This document shows positions 8,253 to 13,680 of a DNA stretch of 18,248 nucleotides, one piece after another. The notes below the pieces were generated by a model, which worked only from the letters and a program-made list of their open reading frames with translations, was not told where the DNA came from and made no database searches. Numbering within the stretch: the first letter of the stretch is position 1; each line of letters begins with the position of its first letter. Source of the DNA: Tiamatella sp964451715 (GTDB lineage: Archaea > Thermoproteota > Thermoprotei_A > Sulfolobales > Acidilobaceae); assembly GCA_964451715.1 (NCBI GenBank), contig CAYVIZ010000025.1, positions 1 through 18,248 of the forward strand. Reading direction: 5' to 3'. A program made the translations under genes and the position numbers.

Positions 8253-9203
8253 TTGACCGGTAGATGCGTTATATGCGGCTCCCAGGGATGGACGTATGTT
8301 CACGAGTACAGGGGATACCTTTGTAGGGATCACTATCAGCGTTACATCGAGGCTAAGGTTGACAGATGCATTAAAAGACAAGGCCTTCTAAATGGAGTTG
8401 ACAAGGTTTTGATAGCCTTGTCAGGAGGCAAGGACAGCAGCGTGCTGGCTGTTGTTATGAAGAAATTATACAGTTGGAGAATACGTTTAGCAGGCCTCCA
8501 TATAGACCTCGGCATACCCGGCTACAGTGAGTCGGCTAGGAAGTCTGTATTAGAGTTGTCTAACAGGATAGAGCTTCCCATCGAGATCGTCAAGCTACAG
8601 GACTATGGTTTCACCATAAAGGAAGCAGCCGACTTATACAGGAAGGGTGTCTTCAACAGGCCTCCATGCAGCGTATGTGGAACTGTTAAAAGATACTTGA
8701 TAAACCTCTACGCATACGAGAAGGGTTTCGAAGCCATAGCAACGGGGCATAACCTAGATGATCTACTCCTCTTCTCCTCCATGGATATAGTAACTGGGGA
8801 CGTAACCAGCCTGTCCAAGCTCCTACCGAGACAGGACGAAGGCCACCCCAAGCTGGTACCCAGAATAAGGCCCCTCTGCCTCCTGACCAACAGGGAGACA
8901 GAGCTCTACACTGAAGCGGCCGAATTACCCGTGTCCAGGGAGAAATGCCCCTATAAGCCTCCGCCTAGAAGGCTGAGAAGCGTTTTATCAGAGGAGCTCG
9001 ACTCCATCGAGGAGAAGGTAAGGGGGTTTAAACACATGTACGCAGCCAGCCTGTGGAGCAGTATAATACCCTCACTCTCTATTGGGAAGCCAGTGCTAAG
9101 GGAGTGCAGCATATGCGGTATGCCGTCCTCGGGCAGGGTATGCAGCTTCTGTAGGATAAGGGAGTCCCTCAGGAACACCGGGTACAAAGAAAGGTTTTTA
9201 TAG
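8253..9203 (+). CDS. TtuA/Ncs6-type tRNA thiolation ATPase
   Basis: This 316-aa protein belongs to the PP-loop ATPases that adenylate a tRNA uridine and insert sulfur (TtuA at U54, Ncs6/NcsA at U34). The PP-loop SGGKDS is at 57-62. Cys139 and Cys142 (PCSVCG) plus Cys232 (EKCPY) match the three catalytic or Fe-S cysteines of the TtuA/NcsA group. An N-terminal zinc site (Cys5, Cys8, Cys24, His27) and a C-terminal one (Cys285, Cys288, Cys297, Cys300) are also typical of TtuA. One deviation is ATGHNLDD at 163-170 followed by LLLF, where relatives I know have Glu-Ala after the two Asp. The TTG start immediately follows AGGGG; a GGAG at 8237-8240 is the likelier Shine-Dalgarno. Which uridine is modified cannot be decided here. 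Confidence 0.88.
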   Translation: MTGRCVICGSQGWTYVHEYRGYLCRDHYQRYIEAKVDRCIKRQGLLNGVDKVLIALSGGKDSSVLAVVMKKLYSWRIRLAGLHIDLGIPGYSESARKSVLELSNRIELPIEIVKLQDYGFTIKEAADLYRKGVFNRPPCSVCGTVKRYLINLYAYEKGFEAIATGHNLDDLLLFSSMDIVTGDVTSLSKLLPRQDEGHPKLVPRIRPLCLLTNRETELYTEAAELPVSREKCPYKPPPRRLRSVLSEELDSIEEKVRGFKHMYAASLWSSIIPSLSIGKPVLRECSICGMPSSGRVCSFCRIRESLRNTGYKERFL

Positions 9204-9232
9204 AATACAATATCCACTACTTTACAATTAGC

Positions 9233-9240
9233 TATAAAAA
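9233..9240 (+). promoter_or_regulatory. alba: TATA box of alba
   Basis: TATAAAAA predicts a transcription start near 9262, giving a leader of about 34 bases before the ATG at 9296, with a GGTGAG Shine-Dalgarno at 9283-9288. Confidence 0.6.
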
Positions 9241-9245
9241 CAAAT

Positions 9246-9260
9246 ATGCCGTTCCGGCAT
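9246..9260. promoter_or_regulatory. Perfect palindrome in the alba promoter
   Basis: ATGCCG and CGGCAT flank a TTC centre. The element lies just downstream of the TATA box and ends about where transcription should begin, the usual place for an archaeal repressor site. It could instead form a small hairpin at the extreme 5' end of the mRNA if transcription starts earlier. The symmetry is seen; the regulator is unknown. Confidence 0.45.
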
Positions 9261-9295
9261 CCCATGAAACATATGAATAGATAAGGTGAGAAGAA

Positions 9296-9589
9296 ATGGA
9301 AGAGGGAACACCCACACCCGCAAACGTCATCCTCGTCGGTAAGAAGCCTGTAATGAACTATGTACTGGCAACCCTGACACTGCTCAGCAACACCGATGCC
9401 AACGAAGTCATAATAAAGGCCCGCGGAAGAAGCATATGCAAGGCCGTAGACGCTGCCGAGATAGTGAAGAACAGGTTCCTCAAGAACCTGACGGTCAAAG
9501 AGGTCAAGATAGGCAGCCAGCAGGTAACCAACCCTGACGGCAGAACCAGCAGGGTCTCAACTATAGAGATAGTGCTGGCCAAGGCCTAA
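9296..9589 (+). CDS. alba: Chromatin and RNA-binding protein Alba (Sac10b family)
   Basis: Alba is an abundant dimeric protein that coats DNA and RNA in the archaeal cytoplasm; in Sulfolobus, acetylation of Lys16 lowers DNA affinity. This 97-aa copy has GTPTPAN at 4-10, VGKKPVMNYVL with Lys16 and Lys17 at the same numbers as Sulfolobus Sso10b, the KARGR loop at 41-45, Phe61 at the place of the dimer-dimer Phe60 (one extra residue sits in the preceding turn), and the end GRTSRVSTIEIVLAKA. The ATG start is supported by GGTGAG seven bases upstream. It has its own promoter and is followed by an oligo-T stretch at 9638-9644. Identification is essentially certain. Confidence 0.97.
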   Translation: MEEGTPTPANVILVGKKPVMNYVLATLTLLSNTDANEVIIKARGRSICKAVDAAEIVKNRFLKNLTVKEVKIGSQQVTNPDGRTSRVSTIEIVLAKA

Positions 9590-9634
9590 CAGGCCTCACA
9601 ACACCCGAAACCCCAACAACGGTAAACAGCGGAA

Positions 9635-9646
9635 CAGTTTTTCTGA
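9635..9646 (+). terminator. Oligo-T terminator candidate after alba
   Basis: A T-rich run (CAGTTTTTCT) about 45 bases after the alba stop fits archaeal oligo-T termination. No strong hairpin precedes it. Confidence 0.35.
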
Positions 9647-9759
9647 ACCCATCAACCCTAAAAACTCCTTGCAAGCCTCTCTAATCCTCGGCCTAGCGAT
9701 ATTAACTAATACCATTTATCATCTAGCCAGCGGGAGAATCCTTGGATTCATTTACACAT

Positions 9760-10560
9760 CTATTTATGAGTTAGCATGAACCGGAATCTCTCATAGAACG
9801 CTGAAACAGCTTCCCGTACATCAATAAGGTATTTCCTCCTATCCCTAGCCTCCCTGATCAGGGATAAGTCTAGTTCAACCTTGAATATTCCCTCTTCCTC
9901 GGTTAGGCTGAACAACATGTTACCATAGGGATCGACCACGAAGCTTCCACCCTTTGTAGGCCTCCCGTCAGCGTATCGTGTCCCCACAGTGTTGACTCCT
10001 ATAAAGAAGACCTGGTTCTCAGCGGCTCTTGAAACCCCCACGCTATGCCACAGGTGCAGCCGGTCATAAGGCATGCTAGCCGGATTATATATTACCACTG
10101 CATCCTCTAGAGCGTGGAGCCTCGATATTTCTGGGTACATAACGTCTACACAGGCAACGCATCCTATGTTACCATATTTCGTGGGTATGGGATCCACGTA
10201 TACACCGGGTTCTACTCGCCCCCTCTCCCCTACAGCGTGGGATGGGAATATTTTTTCGCAGGATATCCTGCTCTCACCATTAAACGCGGTGAGGCCAATG
10301 CTTCTAACGGTACCGCCTAGCCTCGTGTACTGGCATCCCGAGAATATGTATGTGCTTTTCTTCTGCGATGATATCGTTTCAACTATGTTCATGTACTCTA
10401 TGAGATCCACAGGTTTACCTGACAGCCAGTTCTCTGAGAGGAACACCATGTCGAAATCTCCTGCAGTACCTAGTATCTCTAGGAGTCTCTCATAGTTCCT
10501 CCTGTGGTTGTCCTCGTCTCTACGCATCTGAACAATGCCTGCTACAATCTTGTCCTCCAA
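9760..10560 (-). CDS. Carbon-nitrogen hydrolase (nitrilase superfamily)
   Basis: This 266-aa soluble enzyme hydrolyses a non-peptide carbon-nitrogen bond, probably an amide. The superfamily triad is present: Glu43 (FLSENW), Lys103 (EKIFPSH) and Cys137 (GCVACVDVMYPE), with the additional Glu112 in GERG. Length and order of motifs are normal for the superfamily, but several branches (omega-amidase, N-carbamoylputrescine amidase, others) cannot be separated by eye. The TTG start has GGGGGT eight bases upstream on the minus strand (complement of 10569-10574 region). A GGCTAAAAACG minus-strand sequence at 10588-10599 is a plausible TATA box. It is monocistronic, divergent from the PhoH-KH gene. 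Confidence 0.85.
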   Translation of the reverse strand: MEDKIVAGIVQMRRDEDNHRRNYERLLEILGTAGDFDMVFLSENWLSGKPVDLIEYMNIVETISSQKKSTYIFSGCQYTRLGGTVRSIGLTAFNGESRISCEKIFPSHAVGERGRVEPGVYVDPIPTKYGNIGCVACVDVMYPEISRLHALEDAVVIYNPASMPYDRLHLWHSVGVSRAAENQVFFIGVNTVGTRYADGRPTKGGSFVVDPYGNMLFSLTEEEGIFKVELDLSLIREARDRRKYLIDVREAVSAFYERFRFMLTHK

Positions 10561-10642
10561 AATCTTGACCCCCGGGGCTCTATGCTATTCGTTTTTAGCC
10601 GGTTTACTGATAGGGAATAAATATTCTATTACCCGGTTCGAC

Positions 10643-10654
10643 TAAGTATTATAG
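10643..10654 (+). promoter_or_regulatory. Probable TATA box of the PhoH-KH gene
   Basis: TAAGTATTATAG predicts transcription starting near 10675, leaving a leader that contains the GAGAGGGTGA Shine-Dalgarno at 10687-10696. Confidence 0.4.
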
Positions 10655-10703
10655 TTTTGAACCTAAAGAATAATCTAAATCCGTTAGAGAGGGTGAATAT
10701 GTA

Positions 10704-11828
10704 GTGATTCCCGAGGAGTTCAAGCCCAGGACAAAAGGCCAGAAGAAGCTGGTGGAGACGCTCTACAAGAAGGATTCATCTATAGTAGGAGTATTCGGGC
10801 TGAGCGGGACAGGTAAGAGTATGATAAGCCTCGTATACGGCGTGGGAGCAGTTCTTTCTGGATCGTTCAAGAGGGTTATAGTGTCTAAGCCTATAATAGA
10901 TGTGTCAAGGGGAGAGGAGATAGGTCTAGCCTCCACGTCTATAGAGTGGGTAGAGTCGGTTAAGAGCTATGTTCGCGACCTCGTTTCAAGGTATTACGGG
11001 ATGGAGACTATAGAGGAGCTGGAGAGGAATAAGATGCTGGTCTACGTTCACCCCTACCTTTTAAGGGGGAGAAGCTTCGACGACTCCGTCATAATATTCG
11101 ACGACTCCCAGAACACTAGCCCCGACGCGGTTATAGAGATGATGCTTAGACTGGGAGAGGGTTCTAGGCTCATTATAATAGGGGATCCAGTCCTACAGTC
11201 CGGGTCTCTCAACGGGGCACGGCTGGCTAGGAAGCTTCTTATAGGCGAGATGGAGGATGCCGAAGTGGTCGACTTGGGTTTGAAGGATATCGTTAGGCCC
11301 GGTGCTAGGAGGGGGATAAAACTGTTCTTCGAGCTCAGAATGCGTAAAAGACCATTGACGGAAGCAGAGAAAAACGCGTTGCTCGCAGTAAACAGTTATG
11401 CACCGGACGCCGATGTGGTCACAGTTCTAGACCTCAGGTCATTGAAGGACAAGTGGAGCGTGAAGAGCGGCCACACACCGGACTTTCTCGTAGTGGTCAA
11501 GGAGGGATTCCTCCCGAGGCTTATAGGATCACGCGGCGAGCGTATATCCCGCATCGAAGAGGAGCTCTCCGCCAGTGTGAGAGGGGTGGAGTTTAACCTA
11601 GACTTTACAGGGATCATAAAGGCGGTACACCCTGTGGGCTGGGTGTCCAAGCATGTTAGAGACGTGGATATACTAGGATCGGATCTAGTAGTTACAGTAG
11701 GTAAGGAGGGAATAGGTGCTTTCCTAGGCCAGAAAGGCTTCTACGCGAAGTTCCTAGAGGATACAATGGAGAAACTTATCGGCATCGGCTTCTACGTGAG
11801 GGAATCCAAGTCGAAGCCTAGGCGTTAA
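10704..11828 (+). CDS. PhoH-like ATPase fused to two KH-type RNA-binding modules
   Basis: The N-terminal 210 residues are a PhoH-type P-loop ATPase: Walker A GLSGTGKS at 32-39, a SKPIIDVSRGEEIG segment at 61-74, Walker B IIFDDSQN at 130-137 and the GDPVLQSG sensor at 160-167. Most PhoH proteins read DEAQN at Walker B; here it is DDSQN. The C-terminal part (about 255-365) contains two GxxG loops, GSRG at 275-278 inside FLPRLIGSRGERISRIEEEL and GQKG at 342-345 inside IGAFLGQKGFYAKFLEDTM, arranged like the tandem KH domains of NusA. An RNA-directed ATPase or helicase acting in the cytoplasm is the natural inference. The GTG start has GAGAGGGTGA eight bases upstream. Its TAA overlaps the stop codon of the convergent downstream gene. 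Confidence 0.88.
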   Translation: MIPEEFKPRTKGQKKLVETLYKKDSSIVGVFGLSGTGKSMISLVYGVGAVLSGSFKRVIVSKPIIDVSRGEEIGLASTSIEWVESVKSYVRDLVSRYYGMETIEELERNKMLVYVHPYLLRGRSFDDSVIIFDDSQNTSPDAVIEMMLRLGEGSRLIIIGDPVLQSGSLNGARLARKLLIGEMEDAEVVDLGLKDIVRPGARRGIKLFFELRMRKRPLTEAEKNALLAVNSYAPDADVVTVLDLRSLKDKWSVKSGHTPDFLVVVKEGFLPRLIGSRGERISRIEEELSASVRGVEFNLDFTGIIKAVHPVGWVSKHVRDVDILGSDLVVTVGKEGIGAFLGQKGFYAKFLEDTMEKLIGIGFYVRESKSKPRR

Positions 11829-12163
11829 TCCTCCTCGTAAAGTTCAACCAGCACGCGGGCCTTAACCCGGTCACTGGAGAAGAGCGGAGGGTTCTCCCCG
11901 AGGTCTATGCTTATTACAACAGTGTTACCCATATCATCCCTGAATCTGACCTCCGCGAAGTACTTCTTTTTAGGGCCCTCCTCTATGCTTTTCATGAGGG
12001 TTTCATAGATCCTAGTCAACGCCATCTGGAATGACAGGGGAGAACTTATATCCTCGGGTGAAAGCCTCACAGCCTGGAAGCCTCCCATAACCTCGCCTAT
12101 CTTAGCCTCTCCCTCGAACACTGTCTTGAATCTTTCACCGTTATCCTCTGACAATCTATCCAC
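11825..12163 (-). CDS. Hypothetical protein, 112 aa, acidic and soluble
   Basis: I do not recognise a family. The sequence is acidic with no membrane segment. It begins with a short charged tail, has a helix about 43-60 (SFQMALTRIYETLMKSIEE), and ends with strands containing KKYFAEVRFRDDMGNTVVISIDLGE and a RARVLVELYEED-like tail, suggesting a small alpha-beta fold. GTG 12163 is the likely start: a minus-strand TATATAAAT at 12193-12201 predicts transcription beginning near 12171, so the mRNA is almost leaderless. It converges on the PhoH-KH gene with overlapping stop codons and is divergent from the CBS gene, sharing a symmetric promoter. Confidence 0.7.
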   Translation of the reverse strand: MDRLSEDNGERFKTVFEGEAKIGEVMGGFQAVRLSPEDISSPLSFQMALTRIYETLMKSIEEGPKKKYFAEVRFRDDMGNTVVISIDLGENPPLFSSDRVKARVLVELYEED

Positions 12164-12182
12164 CTCAATGATTAAACGTTTA

Positions 12183-12211
12183 GGCTTATGGACTATTTAT
12201 ATAGATAAGCC
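12183..12211. promoter_or_regulatory. Symmetric divergent promoter with 7-base inverted repeat
   Basis: GGCTTAT (12183-12189) and ATAAGCC (12205-12211) flank a 15-base A/T-rich centre that reads as a TATA box in both directions. It would drive the minus-strand 112-aa gene and the plus-strand CBS gene. A protein bound to the arms could control both. Confidence 0.5.
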
Positions 12212-12260
12212 ATAATGAATAAATCATGCATAACGAACCTCTGTTTCCCGGGGTGCGTGA

Positions 12261-12647
12261 TTGTTGAGCTCTACCTATCTTGTAAGGGATGTAATGGTCA
12301 AGAACCCTGTAACCGCGAGGCAGGACGAGACTGTACTGGATGCAGTGAAGAAGATGGCTGAACTAAGGATAGGCGCGATACCCGTAGTCAATGAGAGGGG
12401 TGAAGTTGTAGGCATATTCACCGAGAGGGATTTACTGGTGAGGGTTGTGGCGAAGGAGCTCCCACTCGACACTAGGCTATCCAAGGTCATGACGCCTAAT
12501 CCTGTCACGATAAGACCTGACGCCTCCTTGGAGGAGGCGAAGAATGTTATGGCTAAGATAAAGGCCCGCCATCTGCCTGTCGTAGACGAAGAGGGAACCC
12601 TTGTAGGCGTGGTGAGCCTCTCCGACATAGAGTTCAGCACATACTAG
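12261..12647 (+). CDS. Two-CBS-domain protein
   Basis: The whole 128-aa protein is a tandem CBS pair (Bateman module), which usually binds adenine nucleotides or related ligands and senses energy state. CBS1 covers about 6-65 (VMVKNPVTARQDETVLDAVKKM ... GIFTERDLL) and CBS2 about 72-127 (VMTPNPVTIRPDASLEEAKNVM ... GVVSLSDI). No effector domain is fused, so it must act on a partner or as a dimeric sensor. Two adjacent TTG codons could start it: 12261, or 12264, which sits eight bases after GGGGTG. It is divergent from the 112-aa gene, sharing the symmetric promoter at 12183-12211. Confidence 0.9.
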   Translation: MLSSTYLVRDVMVKNPVTARQDETVLDAVKKMAELRIGAIPVVNERGEVVGIFTERDLLVRVVAKELPLDTRLSKVMTPNPVTIRPDASLEEAKNVMAKIKARHLPVVDEEGTLVGVVSLSDIEFSTY

Positions 12648-12667
12648 ACAATACAAGGCTTACTTCA

Positions 12668-12675
12668 CTTATTTT
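12668..12675 (+). promoter_or_regulatory. TATA-like box ahead of the candidate small RNA
   Basis: CTTATTTT lies about 26 bases before 12698-12700, where the GC-rich structured island begins. It supports independent transcription of that island. Confidence 0.35.
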
Positions 12676-12699
12676 CCTGCTCCAAGCATTACAAGTATT

Positions 12700-12780
12700 A
12701 ATGGGGGCGATGACTGGAAGAGGGTCTCCAGAGCACCAGGTTGTATGAGCGGTGAGGAGAGCCGGAAACACTGAGCCCCG
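12700..12780 (+). ncRNA. Candidate structured small RNA, box C/D-like
   Basis: A GC-rich island stands out in an AT-rich intergenic stretch. GGGGC (12704-12708) can pair with GCCCC (12775-12779). Just inside this stem are GCGATGA (12707-12713, one mismatch to box C RTGATGA) and CTGA (12771-12774, box D). An internal GTGAGGA (12752-12758, one mismatch to box C') is exactly 12 bases before box D, a normal guide length. No convincing box D' is seen; instead CTGGA/TCCAG (12714-12718 with 12727-12731) and CACC/GGTG (12734-12737 with 12751-12754) could form two inner stems. A TATA-like box upstream and a T6 run at 12802-12807 frame it. Canonical K-turn geometry is imperfect, so the class is tentative. 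Confidence 0.45.
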
Positions 12781-12801
12781 CCAAGCATTTATATCCGTTA
12801 A

Positions 12802-12807
12802 TTTTTT
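12802..12807 (+). terminator. Oligo-T stretch after the candidate small RNA
   Basis: Six T residues about 25 bases past the paired GCCCC arm could end the small transcript. Confidence 0.3.
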
Positions 12808-12868
12808 GACGCGTATAACCGTTTTTCATGTAAAATTTTTTATTAATACATGTGATACTAACCACAAC

Positions 12869-12879
12869 GCTTTTAATAT
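12869..12879 (+). promoter_or_regulatory. Probable TATA box of the zinc-ribbon gene
   Basis: GCTTTTAATAT predicts transcription near 12900, which would leave only about 14 bases of leader, all of it inside the hairpin at 12901-12916. A second possibility is AGTATAAAC at 12884-12892. Confidence 0.4.
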
Positions 12880-12900
12880 CAAAAGTATAAACATAGAAAA

Positions 12901-12916
12901 ATGGGTGAAAACCCAT
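12901..12916 (+). promoter_or_regulatory. GAAA-capped hairpin over the ribosome-binding site and start codon
   Basis: ATGGGT (12901-12906) and ACCCAT (12911-12916) pair perfectly around a GAAA tetraloop. The 5' arm and loop hold the GGGTGA Shine-Dalgarno, and the 3' arm includes the first two bases of the ATG at 12915. Formation would block translation. The pairing is seen directly; regulatory use is inferred. Confidence 0.4.
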
Positions 12917-13103
12917 GGCCAAGAAGAAGCCCGAAATAGAGGTATTCTGCGTCAAGTGCAGGAAGAAGATGAAGACCACCAACTACGAAGTAGTAACACT
13001 GAAGAACGGCAGGAAAGCCATAAAAGCAGTCTGTCCAGGCGACTGCGGTATAACCTACAAGTTCGTAAGCGAGAAGACCCTCAAACAGCTAGGCCTCGCA
13101 TAA
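12915..13103 (+). CDS. Small zinc-ribbon protein (DUF5679-like), 62 aa
   Basis: The protein has a CxxC at 12-15 (FCVKC) and a second cysteine pair at 40 and 44 (VCPGDCG), a ribbon able to bind one zinc. The N-terminus is Lys-rich and the stretch KCRKKMKTTNYEVVTLKNGRKAIKAVCP resembles the DUF5679 family of small archaeal and bacterial proteins. The second pair is spaced CxxxC rather than the usual CxxC. Basic charge suggests nucleic-acid or ribosome association, but this is inference. The ATG start is preceded by GGGTGA within a hairpin. Its 3' side has a C-rich region and a T5 run at 13136-13140 that may terminate it. Confidence 0.82.
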   Translation: MAKKKPEIEVFCVKCRKKMKTTNYEVVTLKNGRKAIKAVCPGDCGITYKFVSEKTLKQLGLA

Positions 13104-13129
13104 CCCCTCCGATAACATCATAACAGAAA

Positions 13130-13141
13130 CCCCTCCTTTTT
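13130..13141 (+). terminator. Oligo-T terminator candidate after the zinc-ribbon gene
   Basis: CCCCTCCTTTTT starts about 27 bases after the stop codon. The T run fits archaeal termination; no hairpin is obvious. Confidence 0.35.
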
Positions 13142-13260
13142 AAACACCCCCAACAACCCATTGCAGCACTTATTTCACCGGGCTCTGCAATCTCCCAGTT
13201 GATTCTAGCGAACCCTTAAAATATATCCTAGAACAACACAAAAACTCCTCGGGAGACTGA

Positions 13261-13677
13261 ATGGACCACAAGGCCCTACTCTTCAGTATAACAGCGATAC
13301 TAGCATGGGGTGTATGGGGCGTCATAATAAAATACGCCACAACGAAAGGCATGACCGGCATAGCAGTATATATAGTAGCCTCTCTTGCCCCTCTAATAGT
13401 GGTACCCCTGATATACGCGGCATACAAGCCAGCCATACCACTAGACACGTCTCTACTAATAGTCCTAGCCGCAGGCGTGTTCGGGACCCTAGGCTACTTG
13501 TTCGTCGCTAAGGCACTGGAGAAAGCGAGTGCCGGCACAGTAATAGCCCTGACAAGCATATATCCCGCGGTAACATTCACGCTCTCCTACATATTCCTAG
13601 GAGAAGAGGCTAGCCCGAAGAAAATAGCGGGTATAGTCCTAGCTATAGCAGCAGTCATACTACTCTCCACAGACTAG
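13261..13677 (+). CDS. Half-size EamA (DMT superfamily) membrane protein
   Basis: The 138-aa protein is a single EamA repeat with five predicted membrane segments (about 5-26, 33-55, 64-82, 88-108, 116-136). It includes the typical WGVWGVIIKYA start, a TSIYPAVTFTLSYIFLGEEASPKKIAGI stretch at the repeat end, and a final hydrophobic helix. Full DMT transporters have two such repeats, so this type is thought to function as a dimer. The substrate is unknown. The ATG start has GGGAG five bases upstream, and TTAAAATATATCC at 13216-13228 is a good TATA box. It converges with the reductase gene three bases beyond. Codons are strongly A/C-rich, like the MATE gene and unlike the other EamA gene here. 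Confidence 0.9.
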   Translation: MDHKALLFSITAILAWGVWGVIIKYATTKGMTGIAVYIVASLAPLIVVPLIYAAYKPAIPLDTSLLIVLAAGVFGTLGYLFVAKALEKASAGTVIALTSIYPAVTFTLSYIFLGEEASPKKIAGIVLAIAAVILLSTD

Positions 13678-13680
13678 AGC

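Noticed and set aside
10635..10663. GGTTC / GAACC arms around the PhoH-KH TATA box
   Set aside because: Only five matching bases per arm with a 19-base spacer; too weak to claim.
12702..12780. tRNA gene at the GC-rich island
   Set aside because: Length is similar and a cloverleaf-like set of stems can be drawn, but there is no T-loop GGTTCGA-type sequence, no proper anticodon arm and the D-arm does not fit.
12827..12852. CATGTA / TACATG inverted repeat as a regulator site
   Set aside because: The arms are six bases with a 14-base A/T-rich spacer; in such AT-rich DNA it is likely chance, and it lies away from the predicted promoter core.
12752..13123. A 123-codon plus-strand frame covering the small-RNA candidate and the zinc-ribbon gene
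   Set aside because: It overlaps the zinc-ribbon gene in another frame, crosses a promoter and terminator region, and its translation is low in hydrophobic order; the 62-aa frame has a clear cysteine pattern.
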